The notes under the pieces were generated by a model. It did no database searches. It was given only the letters and a program-made list of their open reading frames with translations, and had not been told where the DNA came from. Positions 19,036 through 28,400 of a DNA stretch of 38,705 nt are shown one piece after another. How positions within the stretch are numbered: position 1 is the stretch's first letter; each line of letters starts with the position of its first letter. A program made the position numbers and the translations under genes. Where the stretch lies: NCBI RefSeq assembly GCF_003865375.1, contig NZ_RQVS01000015.1, positions 1-38,705 of the forward strand, written 5' to 3'. This stretch comes from Gulosibacter macacae. Its GTDB lineage: Bacteria; Actinomycetota; Actinomycetes; Actinomycetales; Microbacteriaceae.

Positions 19036-19041
19036 TAGACT
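19036..19041 (+). promoter_or_regulatory. -10 box of leaderless orn promoter
   Basis: TAGACT is followed by 7 nt and the orn ATG, with no Shine-Dalgarno, the same geometry as ettA. Confidence 0.58.
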
Positions 19042-19048
19042 GAACGGC

Positions 19049-19678
19049 ATGAGTGCTACGAACGACCGATTGGTGTGGATCGACTGCGAGATGACCGGTC
19101 TCGAACTCGAAATCGATGAGCTCTGCGAGGTCGCGGTGTACATCACCGACTACGAACTCAACCTCATCGACGACGCCGGCCTCAGCGTGGTCATCAAGCC
19201 TTCGCAGGCTGCACTTGACCACATGGGCGACTTCGTGACGCAGATGCATACGGAATCGGGCCTCATTGACGAGATTCCGAACGGCCTCGAGCTTGAGGAT
19301 GCGCAGCAGCAAGTACTCGAGTATGTGCAGCGTTTCGTTCCGGCCGCGAAATCGGCGCCGCTTGCGGGCAACACAATCGGCACCGACCGGATGTTCCTCA
19401 TGCGCTACATGCCGGAGCTCGACGCGCACCTGCACTACCGCAACATCGACGTGTCGACGTTCAAGGAACTCGCTCGCCACTGGTACCCGCGCATCTACTT
19501 CAATGCGCCCGAGAAGCATGGTGGCCACCGTGCGGCAGCCGACATCCTCGAGTCGATTCGCGAGTTGCGTTACTACCGCGAGTCGATGTGCGTGCCGCAA
19601 CCGGGCCCCGAGACGGCGACAGTCAAGGCACTTTCAGGCCGCATCGTCGAGGAGTTCGCGCCGCACCTCGAAGCCTGA
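19049..19678 (+). CDS. orn: oligoribonuclease
   Basis: A 3'-5' exoribonuclease of the DEDDh family that degrades 2-5 nt RNA fragments, including pGpG and nanoRNAs. Exonuclease motif I is WIDCEMTGL (Asp12, Glu14); others are [34 protein letters not shown] and the C-terminal [22 protein letters not shown] with the catalytic His. It has 209 residues, a little longer than the E. coli protein (181), with a short extra tail. The start ATG follows a leaderless -10. It is the last core gene before tRNA-His and the accessory island. Confidence 0.96.
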   Translation: MSATNDRLVWIDCEMTGLELEIDELCEVAVYITDYELNLIDDAGLSVVIKPSQAALDHMGDFVTQMHTESGLIDEIPNGLELEDAQQQVLEYVQRFVPAAKSAPLAGNTIGTDRMFLMRYMPELDAHLHYRNIDVSTFKELARHWYPRIYFNAPEKHGGHRAAADILESIRELRYYRESMCVPQPGPETATVKALSGRIVEEFAPHLEA

Positions 19679-19703
19679 GTTCACCTCGTCACTGAAAATG
19701 CGG

Positions 19704-19709
19704 TAGGCT
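19704..19709 (+). promoter_or_regulatory. possible -10 box of tRNA-His
   Basis: TAGGCT lies 44 nt before the tRNA. It is listed on box sequence and position only. Confidence 0.35.
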
Positions 19710-19752
19710 CTCCTGGTTGACGCCAGCGGATACAAGTTCGCAGGCCGAACAT

Positions 19753-19829
19753 GGTGGGTATAGCTCAGCTGGTAGAGCGCTTGGTTGTGGTCCAGGAGGT
19801 CGCGGGTTCAAGCCCCGTTACTCACCCCA
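19753..19829 (+). tRNA. tRNA-His (anticodon GUG), island attachment site
   Basis: The cloverleaf shows the extra 5' G(-1) opposite C73 typical of tRNA-His, acceptor GTGGGTA/TACTCAC with one G-U, anticodon loop TTGTGGT (GTG), T loop GTTCAAG and an encoded CCA at 19827-19829. A tyrosine recombinase remnant on the opposite strand begins just past its 3' end, the classic layout of tRNA-targeted integration. I searched the rest of the window by eye for a second copy of the tRNA 3' end (attR) and found none, so the far boundary is probably outside the window. Confidence 0.95.
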
Positions 19830-19836
19830 AGTTTTA

Positions 19837-19874
19837 GGCCCCGACTTCCCTACATTTAGGCGGAAGTTGGGGCC
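19837..19874. terminator. 13-bp inverted repeat after tRNA-His
   Basis: GGCCCCGACTTCC (19837-19849) pairs with GGAAGTTGGGGCC (19862-19874) with one G-U. It is 8 nt past the tRNA CCA end and could terminate tRNA-His transcription or that of the opposing integrase remnant. No T-run follows on the plus strand. Confidence 0.6.
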
Positions 19875-20169
19875 AAACTCATTTGCTCGGATGCTCCTTT
19901 GAGTGCGTCTTGAGCGCAAACTTGCCAGACTGAGCCACCCACAAGGCGATCCAAACGCACTTCAACGTCGTCGAGATCGTTGTCGAAAAAGTCGGCCTAT
20001 TGATCGAGCGTCATCGCCGCTGACGCATGCTGAGCATCTCTTGAACGATCGTATAGTTTGCGCTCGATGCGACTGCCAACGATGCGGCCGTGTGGCGCAG
20101 GAGGTCGTGCGGAGTGACACTTGGAAATCCCGTGTCAGCGTCCGTGCAGCGGGCCACCGCGCCTGGCAC
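19856..20169 (-). pseudogene. decayed tyrosine recombinase (phage-type integrase), C-terminal remnant
   Basis: Minus-strand translation gives FPSVTPHDLLRHTAASLAVA…YTIVQEMLS in one frame, then after a one-base loss near 20,030 HASAAMTLDQ*ADFFDNDLDDVEVRLDRL in the next. These match the end of the actinobacterial tyrosine integrase catalytic domain (VTPHDLRHTAASLAVSAGAN…MLGHASAAMTLD-Y-ADLFDDDLD). There is an extra Leu in the HxLRH motif, and the codon for the nucleophilic tyrosine is now TAG (19997-19999). The upstream catalytic domain and the N-terminus are missing or unrecognisable. The product cannot be active. It marks an integration event at tRNA-His. Confidence 0.85.
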
Positions 20170-20445
20170 CTACGACCTCTGGTTCGAGCACTGCGCCCGG
20201 CCTCACCCCGGAGGTTGGTGATCGTGCCTCCTAGAGTGGCATCTACTACGCCACTCCGACCGATGGCAGAAGACAGCGACGACCTGGCTAATGAAGCGCG
20301 TCCCGACCCGAGCGGCCGAACCTTGCGGCCCGCTCTCCGCACCCATCTCGTTCGGCCATGTCCGGAAAAACCCCACTCAAGCCGTACGCCGCCGGTATCA
20401 TCGTGAGTGTCGGCCTGCCTGGGCCATTGAGCGAGGAGGACCAAC
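20170..20445. other. gap between integrase remnant and the island operon
   Basis: I see no gene here. Open frames on both strands read as Arg/Ser/Pro-rich shadow peptides. It may be further eroded integrase DNA plus the operon promoter; a TATCAT at about 20,397 is a weak -10 candidate for the HTH gene. GAGGAGGA at 20433-20440 is the ribosome-binding site of that gene. Confidence 0.4.
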
Positions 20446-20646
20446 GTGGCTGAGCCATGGCTGTCCGCAGATGACATCGCCGCCCACCTCGGGGTCACCA
20501 AAGACACCGTCTACACCTGGATCGCCGAGAAGGCCATGCCCGCCCACAAAGTCGGACGCCTCTGGAAGTTCCAAGCCAGCGAGATCGACGACTGGGTGCG
20601 ACGAGGTGGGGTTGCCGCCGACTCCGAACTCTCGCCGCCACGGTGA
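20446..20646 (+). CDS. excisionase-family helix-turn-helix protein
   Basis: A 66-residue MerR/excisionase-type DNA-binding domain (HTH_17 class): WLSADDIAAHLGVTKDTVY makes the helix-turn-helix, followed by the wing segment AHKVGRLWKF and a last helix ASEIDDWVRRGG. GTG 20446 is set by GAGGAGGA 5 nt upstream. Such proteins act as recombination directionality factors or transcription regulators. Because it heads the BREX operon and lies 90 nt before brxA, a regulator of defence expression is plausible; because it also lies next to an integrase remnant, it could be a leftover excisionase. The sequence does not decide. Confidence 0.85.
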   Translation: MAEPWLSADDIAAHLGVTKDTVYTWIAEKAMPAHKVGRLWKFQASEIDDWVRRGGVAADSELSPPR

Positions 20647-20735
20647 GCGCGTCACTCACTTCGAGCCCCCGCTGACACTTTGTCGGTGGCACCACATATC
20701 CTGATCCACTGCCCAAAATCGGAAGGAGGCACCAG
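20647..20735 (+). promoter_or_regulatory. gap before brxA, possible promoter
   Basis: The gap holds CTGACA near 20,670 and ATATCC about 17 nt later, a weak -35/-10 pair, then AAGGAGG close to the brxA start. The BREX genes may thus have a promoter separate from the HTH gene. This is weak evidence. Confidence 0.3.
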
Positions 20736-21356
20736 ATGAGCATTACGTCTCAGGGACACGACCGATACGCCCTCTCCTTCACCAGTGGTGCCCTCCTGGC
20801 TCGGGAGGCGGTAATCGCGGTGCCGCTCTTCCTCGAGGTTCGTGACTGGGGTCTGGTTCGAGACCGGCTCCGTTCAGAGAACTTGCTCCAGGCGCGAACC
20901 GCGTCGTCCGGATTCCGGTTGGCGCGCGAGATCGCGCAGCGATTGGCGGTGCTCACGCACCCGGAGCTGGAGTTGCTGCGAGATGCCAGCCCCAGCGAAC
21001 GCGGTCACCTAATGTGGGTCGCCGCATGCCGACGCTACGCACTCATCGGCGACTTCGCGGAAGAGGTAGTACGCGAGCGCTTCCTCCTGCTCACTCCCAC
21101 CTTGGGATACGACGACTTCGACAGCTTCGTTCGTGGGAAAGCGCTGTGGCACCCCGAGCTCGCAGAGGTGAAGGACTCGACGTTGCAGAAGCTCCGGTCG
21201 ACCGTGTTCCGCATGCTGACCGAGGCTGGACTGCTTGCAGGCGGCGAGATCGTCCATGCGGCGCTGTCAGAGCGTGTCCGGGACGCACTCGACGCTCAGC
21301 TACCAAGCGACCTCCGCTACCTCCCGGCCCGCGACATCAAAGAGGTCTCGTTGTGA
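20736..21356 (+). CDS. brxA: BREX protein BrxA (DUF1819)
   Basis: A 206-residue BREX component, a small mostly helical DNA-binding protein of the DUF1819/NusB-like group. Family pattern: YALSFTSGALLAREAVIAV at the N-terminus, RTASSGFRLAREIAQRL, LMWVAACRRYALIGDFAEEVVRERF, and LQKLRSTVFRMLTEAGLLA near the end. ATG 20736 follows AAGGAGG with good spacing. The stop overlaps the brxB GTG (GTGA). It is the first of the type I BREX set, usually encoded beside brxB. Its exact biochemical task in BREX is not settled, though DNA binding has been shown for homologues. Confidence 0.93.
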   Translation: MSITSQGHDRYALSFTSGALLAREAVIAVPLFLEVRDWGLVRDRLRSENLLQARTASSGFRLAREIAQRLAVLTHPELELLRDASPSERGHLMWVAACRRYALIGDFAEEVVRERFLLLTPTLGYDDFDSFVRGKALWHPELAEVKDSTLQKLRSTVFRMLTEAGLLAGGEIVHAALSERVRDALDAQLPSDLRYLPARDIKEVSL

Positions 21357-21952
21357 CGCCCCATGAACTTTCGCGCCAGGAAGAGCATCTGTTCGCGGTG
21401 CTCAGTGGCGATCGCTTCCTGAAGATGGAGGGCTTGTCCAACGAGGTCCCGTTCTTCATCTACCCCTACGCGCCGGAGCATGCGCTTGATGTCGCGAAAG
21501 CCAAGAAGCGCGTCAAGAACCGCCTGGCAGGCAAGGGCATCGAGGTACGCGAGATCAACCTCTACGACCTGTCGATCGACGTCCTCAAGCAGCGCGGCGA
21601 CTGGGACGAAGTGCTTGAGGTCGAGCCCGAATTGGACAAGGCCGAGTTCACCGAGATGTTGCAGTCCATGCTCAACCCGCAGCAGCACCTGGCTCCCGCA
21701 ATCCGCGATCAGCTGGCTGAGGGCGAGTTCGACATCGTGTTCCTGACCGGGATCGGCGAGGTCTTCCCCTACATCCGGTCTCACAACGTGCTCAACAACT
21801 TGCAGAGCGTTGTGGTGGGCCGGCCGATGCTCATGTTCTTCCCCGGCCGCTACGAGCAGTCCGACACGCTCGGCTCATCGCTCGTGCTGTTTGGCAGGTT
21901 GAAGGACGATCAGTACTACCGCGCCAAGAACATTCTGGAACAGGAACCGTGA
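21353..21952 (+). CDS. brxB: BREX protein BrxB (DUF1788)
   Basis: A 199-residue BREX protein of the DUF1788 family. Typical parts are FAVLSGDRFLKMEGLSNEVPFFIYPY, LYDLSIDVLKQRG and FDIVFLTGIGEVFPYIRSHNVLNNLQ, followed by PMLMFFPGRYEQ. The start is GTG 21353, overlapping the brxA stop by GTGA, which signals translational coupling; the frame is open far upstream but overlaps brxA. Its own stop overlaps the brxC GTG in the same way. Its molecular role is unknown; genetic work in other species shows it is needed for BREX activity. Confidence 0.93.
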   Translation: MTPHELSRQEEHLFAVLSGDRFLKMEGLSNEVPFFIYPYAPEHALDVAKAKKRVKNRLAGKGIEVREINLYDLSIDVLKQRGDWDEVLEVEPELDKAEFTEMLQSMLNPQQHLAPAIRDQLAEGEFDIVFLTGIGEVFPYIRSHNVLNNLQSVVVGRPMLMFFPGRYEQSDTLGSSLVLFGRLKDDQYYRAKNILEQEP

Positions 21953-24900
21953 CCGTCATGCAGCTCACTGAGATTTTCGCCAAGGACGTCCAGCGGCCCA
22001 TCGAGGGCGTCATCAAGGCCGACGACGCCCGGCACCTGGGCACCGAGGTTGACGAGTACGTTCTGACTAACGAGGCCGCCAAGGGACTTGAGTTGCTGCT
22101 GGAGGCGTACACGAACTACACCAACGCGAACGGCGTGTGGATTTCAGGCTTCTTCGGCTCCGGTAAGTCGCACCTCTTGAAGATGCTCGCGCACCTCCTC
22201 GGCGATGTGGAGGGTGACGATTTCCCTCGCGAGCGCGTCTCGGAGAGCTTCCGCGCCAAGGCGACGGATGCCTTCCTCCCACCCCTCCTCGACAAGGCCG
22301 ACCGCATCCCAGCCAAGAGCCTGTTGTTCAACATCGATCAGAAGGCCACCCTGATCAGCAAGGATCAGACCGACGCCCTCCTACGCGTGTTCGTGAAGGT
22401 CTTCGACGAGTCTCGCGGCTACTACGGCGACCAGGGACACATCGCCCACTTCGAGCGCCAGCTCGACGACGAGGGGCAACTCGATGCGTTCAAGAGCGCG
22501 TTCCAAGCTGCGTCGGGCCGGGAGTGGCTGGAGCGCCGACCGAGCTTCGGCCTTCCAACCGTGCGCAAGCAAGTCAACGAGGCATACGCCCAGATCACCG
22601 GCCTCGACGCATCTGCCGCACCCGACATCTTGAAGACCTACCAGGACACCTACTCGGTCTCGATCGAGGACTTTGCCGACGAGGTCCGCACCTGGCTAGA
22701 CAAGCAGCCCGCAGGCTACCGATTGAACTTCTTCGTGGATGAGGTCGGCCAGTTCATCGGCTCGAACACGCATCTGATGCTGAACCTTCAGACGATCGCC
22801 GAGTCGCTGAACACGAAGTGCGGCGGACGGGCCTGGGTGTTCGTGACCTCCCAGGAGGACATGGACAAGGTCGTCGGCGACCGCACCAAACAGCAGGGCA
22901 ACGACTTCTCGAAGATTCAGGCCCGGTTCAAGACCCGAGTGAAGCTCACCTCCGCAGACGTCGAAGAGGTCATCCGCAAGCGACTGCTGGAGAAGAACGA
23001 CAAGGGCACCCAGGTGCTCGAAGCCGTCTACGCGCAGGAGTCTGCGAACTTCAAGACACTGTTCGACTTCGTCGATGGAGCGAAGACCTACCGGAACTTC
23101 ACAGACGAGACCCACTTCGTCGGCACCTACCCGTTCGTGAGCTACCAGTTCCCGCTGTTCCAAGCCGCGATCGAGGGCATCTCCGACCACAACGTCTTCG
23201 AGGGCCGCAACAGTTCCGTTGGTGAGCGCTCCATGCTCGGCGTCGTCCAGCAAGTCGCCAAGGACATCGGCAATGTCGAGATCGGCACGTTGGCCACCTT
23301 CGACGCCATGTTCGCAGGCATCCGCGCGTCGTTGAAGTCCGCGGCACAGCGCTCGATTGACCGCGCCGAGCGCGACCTGCCCGACAGCGGTTCACCAGTC
23401 ACCAAGCTCGCCGTGCGACTGCTCAAGGCACTGTTCCTGGTGAAATACGTCGAGAGCTTCCAGGCCACTCCGCGCAACCTGACCGTGCTCGTCTACGACC
23501 GATTCGGGCTCGATCTGCCAGCGTTGTCCAAGCAGGTCCAGGAAGCGCTGACGCTGCTGGAGACGCAGACCTACGTGCAGCGCAACGGCAATGTCTACGA
23601 GTACCTGACCAACGAAGAGCAGGTGATCGAGGAAGAGATCAAGAACGTCGAGATCGACTCCTCCGAGGTCTCTACCCGGCTGAACAAGATTCTGTCCGGC
23701 GATGTCGTCAAGACCTCGAAGCTCCGGTACGCCAAGAACGGGCAGGACTTCCCGTTAGGGTACAAGCTCGACGACCAGGCATTCGGCCAGCAACGCGAAC
23801 TCTCTCTGCACTTCATCACTCCCGAGTACCCATACGGTCCGGAAGAGATTCGGATGCACTCGGCAGGCAAGGACGAGCTCCGTGTGATCCTCGCTCCCGA
23901 TGACCGGGCGCTGGCCGACCTGCGGCTGCTGATCAAGACCGAAAAGTACACCAAACGCAAGCAGACCAGTTCACTCTCTCCGGTCGAGGAGCAGATTCTG
24001 CGCGCCAAGGCGACTCAAAACGCGCAGCGCGAGAAGGAGCTTGTAGAGCGAATCCGCCGCGCCGTCGGGCGAGCCGATCTCGTGATCAACGCCGCAGACC
24101 TCACATCCGGGTCGCAGGAAGCAGTCACGCGGATCACCGAGGGGTTCCAAGACCTCATCGCGCGTACCTACACGCAGCTCAGCCTGCTCGGTGGACGCAC
24201 CTACAGCGAGCAGCAGGTTGCCGGGTTCGCGAACCCCGACCAAGCCGCCATGATTGACGACTCCTCAATGCACGCGCTCGCGGCCCCGGCAGATGAGGTG
24301 CTGTCGTACGTCCTGCAGCGCGACCGTCTCGGGGAGCAGATCACCGTCAAGAAGATCGTCGATCACTTCCAGGCCAAGCCCTACGGATGGGACCTCGCCT
24401 CCATCGAGTGCGTCGTCGCCTGGCTCGTCGGCACCTCGAAGATCACTCTCACGGTGGACTCGAATATCCTCAAGCGCAGCGAAATCGCGGCAGCACTGCG
24501 CAACACACAGAAGCACTCCCACGCCGTCGTCGCACCTCAGAAGACCTTCGACCAGCGCAAGGTCGCCACGCTTCGGGCCTTCTGCACGGACTTCTTCGAT
24601 GAACCCGCCGTGCCGAAAGACCCGCTCGAACTGGCCCGGCACACAAGCGAGCGCCTCCGCGCCAAGAGTGAAGAACTCAAGGCGCGAGTCAGCGGCTCCA
24701 AGTACCCCTTCGTGACTCAGCTCGAAGCTCCGATCGCGCTGCTGGATTCTGTCGTGGGCAAGCCCGATGACTGGTACCTGACCGACTTCGCCGCTACCGA
24801 CGACCTGCTCGACGCGAAGACAGACATCATCGACCCCATCCAAGCCTTCCTCGGCGGCGCCCAGCGCAAGATTTACGACGAGGCAAGCGAACTCCTCACG

Positions 24901-25470
24901 ACCAACGCCAACAACCTCAACTATCTGCCCGCCGGCAGCAGCCAGGAGGTGGCCGGACTCCTCGCCGACCCGCAAGCCTTCCGTGGCAACCGGATGACCA
25001 AGTTGAAAGCCGCCGCAGTCGAGCTTGAGGCGCGCATCAGCGAGGCGCTTCTCGCGAACCGCGACGCTGCGCTCCTGGAGATCGACTCACGTTGGGCGCC
25101 CCTCCAGACCAGCACGATCTACCTCGACGCCACTGACGCCGCCAAGCGCAACGCGACCCAGAAAGTCAACACGATCCTCGACCGGATCGGTCGAGAGAGC
25201 CAGATCGCCGTCGTCCGCGAGATCGCCAACACCTTCGAGGAACACACCTACCCGACCATCCTCGACCAACTCGCCGAGAACCCCCGTCCTCGCAATGACG
25301 ACACAGCGGTCTCGCCGGTTCCTGTGAAGCAGACCGTCTCGGTCAAGAGCATCAGCACCACAGGCATCCACGGCGTCCTGGAGACCGAAGACGACGTAGA
25401 CCGCTACCTCGATGCGCTCCGCACCGCGCTGCTCCAGGCCCTCAACGACGACAAGCGCATCGCGCTGTAG
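21949..25470 (+). CDS. brxC: BREX ATPase BrxC
   Basis: A 1,173-residue P-loop ATPase, core of the BREX complex. Walker A is GFFGSGKS (residues 67-74); Walker B is LNFFVDEVGQF (Asp264-Glu265); the N-terminus MQLTEIFAKDVQRPIEGVIKAD is typical of BrxC. The middle part (TKRKQTSSLSPVEEQILRAK, QNAQREKELVERIRRAVGRA) includes charged helices. The length fits the family, about 1,150-1,250. The first GTG overlaps the brxB stop; an ATG 9 nt later is also possible. Only 12 nt separate it from pglX. It is thought to couple ATP use to the PglX/PglZ complex on DNA. Confidence 0.95.
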   Translation: MTVMQLTEIFAKDVQRPIEGVIKADDARHLGTEVDEYVLTNEAAKGLELLLEAYTNYTNANGVWISGFFGSGKSHLLKMLAHLLGDVEGDDFPRERVSESFRAKATDAFLPPLLDKADRIPAKSLLFNIDQKATLISKDQTDALLRVFVKVFDESRGYYGDQGHIAHFERQLDDEGQLDAFKSAFQAASGREWLERRPSFGLPTVRKQVNEAYAQITGLDASAAPDILKTYQDTYSVSIEDFADEVRTWLDKQPAGYRLNFFVDEVGQFIGSNTHLMLNLQTIAESLNTKCGGRAWVFVTSQEDMDKVVGDRTKQQGNDFSKIQARFKTRVKLTSADVEEVIRKRLLEKNDKGTQVLEAVYAQESANFKTLFDFVDGAKTYRNFTDETHFVGTYPFVSYQFPLFQAAIEGISDHNVFEGRNSSVGERSMLGVVQQVAKDIGNVEIGTLATFDAMFAGIRASLKSAAQRSIDRAERDLPDSGSPVTKLAVRLLKALFLVKYVESFQATPRNLTVLVYDRFGLDLPALSKQVQEALTLLETQTYVQRNGNVYEYLTNEEQVIEEEIKNVEIDSSEVSTRLNKILSGDVVKTSKLRYAKNGQDFPLGYKLDDQAFGQQRELSLHFITPEYPYGPEEIRMHSAGKDELRVILAPDDRALADLRLLIKTEKYTKRKQTSSLSPVEEQILRAKATQNAQREKELVERIRRAVGRADLVINAADLTSGSQEAVTRITEGFQDLIARTYTQLSLLGGRTYSEQQVAGFANPDQAAMIDDSSMHALAAPADEVLSYVLQRDRLGEQITVKKIVDHFQAKPYGWDLASIECVVAWLVGTSKITLTVDSNILKRSEIAAALRNTQKHSHAVVAPQKTFDQRKVATLRAFCTDFFDEPAVPKDPLELARHTSERLRAKSEELKARVSGSKYPFVTQLEAPIALLDSVVGKPDDWYLTDFAATDDLLDAKTDIIDPIQAFLGGAQRKIYDEASELLTTNANNLNYLPAGSSQEVAGLLADPQAFRGNRMTKLKAAAVELEARISEALLANRDAALLEIDSRWAPLQTSTIYLDATDAAKRNATQKVNTILDRIGRESQIAVVREIANTFEEHTYPTILDQLAENPRPRNDDTAVSPVPVKQTVSVKSISTTGIHGVLETEDDVDRYLDALRTALLQALNDDKRIAL

Positions 25471-25482
25471 GAGACCCCACCC

Positions 25483-28400
25483 ATGGAAACCGCACCGCTG
25501 AAGAGCTTCGCCACATGGGCCAGGCGAGAACTCATCACCCAGGTCAGCGCCCGGCTGACCGCAGTACTCGCCCCCTCCTCACCGGAACGGGTCGAGAACC
25601 AGCGCGCAGTGGCCATGCTCGAACGCGATATGGCAGCCGCCGGAGGCGGTGCCAAGGGCAAGGACGCGATCGCCGACAAGGTCGCCTACACCTGGTTCAA
25701 CCGCATCATCGCGCTCCGTTTCATGGACGCCAACGGCTACACCGGCATCGGCGTCGTCTCACCCGCTCACGGCCAGCAAGTCGGACAACCCGAGATACTC
25801 GCTGACGCCAAACGAGGCAGCATCGACCCCGCCGTCATCACCAGCAAGCGCACCCTCGACGCGATCACCGGCCTCCTCGACGGAACCCGCCCCAGCGCAG
25901 ACGCCCAGGGCGAGGCCTACACACTCCTGCTTGCCGAGTACTGCCGTTACTGGAACCGCTCGATGCCGTTCATGTTCGAGCGCGAAGGTGACTACACCGA
26001 ACTCCTCATCCCCGCGAACCTCCTCGCAGCAGACTCCATCCTCACGCGGGCAACCGCGGCTCTCACCGAAGAGGTCTGCCGCGAAGTCGAAGTGATCGGC
26101 TGGCTCTACCAGTTCTACATCTCTGAACGGAAAGACGAAGTCTTCACCGGATTCAAGAAGGGCCAGAAGGCCGGAGCCGCCGAAATTCCCGCTGCGACAC
26201 AGCTCTTCACCCCGCGCTGGATCGTCCGCTATCTCGTTGAGAACTCCGTTGGCCGACTCTGGATGCTTAACCACCCCGAGTCCCATCTCGTCGACCAGAT
26301 GGACTACTACATCGCGCCGGTCGACGACAATGCCGACTTCCTCAAGATCACCAGCCCCGAGGACCTGACGGTCATCGACCCAGCCTGCGGGTCCGGACAC
26401 ATGCTCACCTACGCGTTCGACCTGCTCTACGCGATCTACGAGGAGGAGGGCTACGCTCCGTCCGATATTCCGGAGCTGATCCTCGCTCACAACCTCTATG
26501 GCATCGAGATCGACCCACGTGCCGGAGCGCTGGCAGCGTTCGCACTCACCATGAAGGCGCGCGCCAAGCAGCGCACGTTCTTCGGCCAGCAGGTCCAGCC
26601 GAACATCTGCGTGCTTGAACCGATCTCGTTCAGCCCTGACGAGTTGGACTACATCATCACCGCGGATGGCGACAAGCACGCAGAGGAACTGTTCTGGAAC
26701 CAGTTCGCCGGAGCCGACACCCTCGGGTCACTCATCCAGCCCGATCCCGATCTGACCGTCCGACTCGGCCAACACCTCGCGACGCTCCACGACGAAGGCG
26801 ACATCCTCCGCGCCGATTCGATCGAGCGGGCCCAGCAGACGATCCGACAGGCGGAGTTCTTGTCCGCTCGTTATTGCCTCCTCGTTGCGAATCCCCCCTA
26901 CATGGATGCTCGCAACATGGGCGGGGCTCTGTATGACTTCGTAGTAGAGCACTTTCCGAAAGCATTCACTGGGATAGACCTCGCCTTCGTGCTTCGGTCG
27001 CGTTCACTAGTACAGCCGATGGGTTACCTTGCGCTTCTGAACATGGATAGTTGGCTCGGGAACGTCGAATGTGCGGAGTTCCGAGATGTCGTCCGTGAGA
27101 CATTGTCTCCCCGAATACTTCTCCATCTCGGGCCGCGCGCATTCCCCGAGATCGCAGGTGAAGTCGTCCAGGTCTCTGCCACGCTCTTCCAAAATGCCGC
27201 CCCAGGCTCCGCGAAGAGCATCTTCATCGCCGCCACCGGAGGAGCTACCACGGATGCAAAGGTGGCGCAGTTCCGGGACTCGTCTCGGCACTACGGGCAC
27301 ACGCTTGACTGGTTCGATGTCTTTCCGGGCCGGGTTTTCACCCCGTATGCGGCATCCGAAAGCGCACACAGCACGTTTGCCTCAGCATCGGCAATGAGTT
27401 CGATCGCTGAGGTCCGCACAGGACTCCAGACCGGAGACAACTCCCGGTTCCTACGCCAATGGTTTGAGGTCTCCTATTCCAACGTTCGTGTCGATGGTCT
27501 TGGCGACAACTCACGCTGGGTGCCGTACGTGAAGTCAAGTTCACCGACTCGATGGTTCGCACGCGAGGACCTGGTCGTTGACTGGCGGGGCGACGGTGCC
27601 GAGATTCGAGCGCATCCGAGTTCCGTGGTTCGAAACTCAACGTACTACTTTCGGCCTGGCCTTTCCTACGGTGGGCTCGCGGGGAATCTCAAGGCGCGCC
27701 TTGTTTCAACGGACACCATCTTCGATCAGAAGAACTCGATGGTATTCCCGGTTGGGGCAACCACGATAGAGCAACTGCTCGCGCTCATGAACAGCCCGGC
27801 CTTCGAGGTTTTGGCGCGGCTCGTTTCGCCAAAGGGTTTCGGCGTTGGTACGCTCTCCCAGCTCCCGATCCCGAAGGAGACGCTGGCAGCGCCGCGCATC
27901 GAAGCGATCGCGCAGCAAGCGATCGAGTTGTCACGGGCAACTTTTGATCGGTCGGAGATATCTCGCGGGTTCGTTGGTCTCGACTCGATCTTCATGGGTG
28001 CTGAGAGGCATCCCTTACTTCGGTTCAGCGTGAGATCCATGCAGGAGATGGATGCCCGGATTCAGAGCGAGCTGAGAGACATCGAGACCGAGAATGCTCG
28101 TATATTCCAAGCGGCCCTGCTCGCTGTCGCTGACTGGTCGCCAGCGGAGGTACCGCTCGCGCCGCCGTACTCAGAAGCGTCAGTCGTGCGGGACCTGGTC
28201 TCGTATGCGATCGGCTGCATGTTCGGTCGGTACAGCCTCGACGAACCCGGCCTGATTCTCGCTGACCAGGGCGCCACGCTGCAGGACTACCTCGCCAAGG
28301 TGCCACAGCCGACGTTCGTTCCTGATGCGGACAACGTGCTGCCGATCGTTGATGGTGACTGGTTCGAGGACGACATTGTGGCGAGGTTCCGCCAGTTCCT

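Noticed and set aside
18947-19600. Minus-strand frame covering orn and the tRNA-Arg
   Set aside because: It reads through a tRNA and is antisense to orn; not a gene.
19903-20406. Plus-strand frame after tRNA-His as a small island gene
   Set aside because: It is Arg/Pro-rich without start signals; the opposite strand shows clear integrase remnant sequence.
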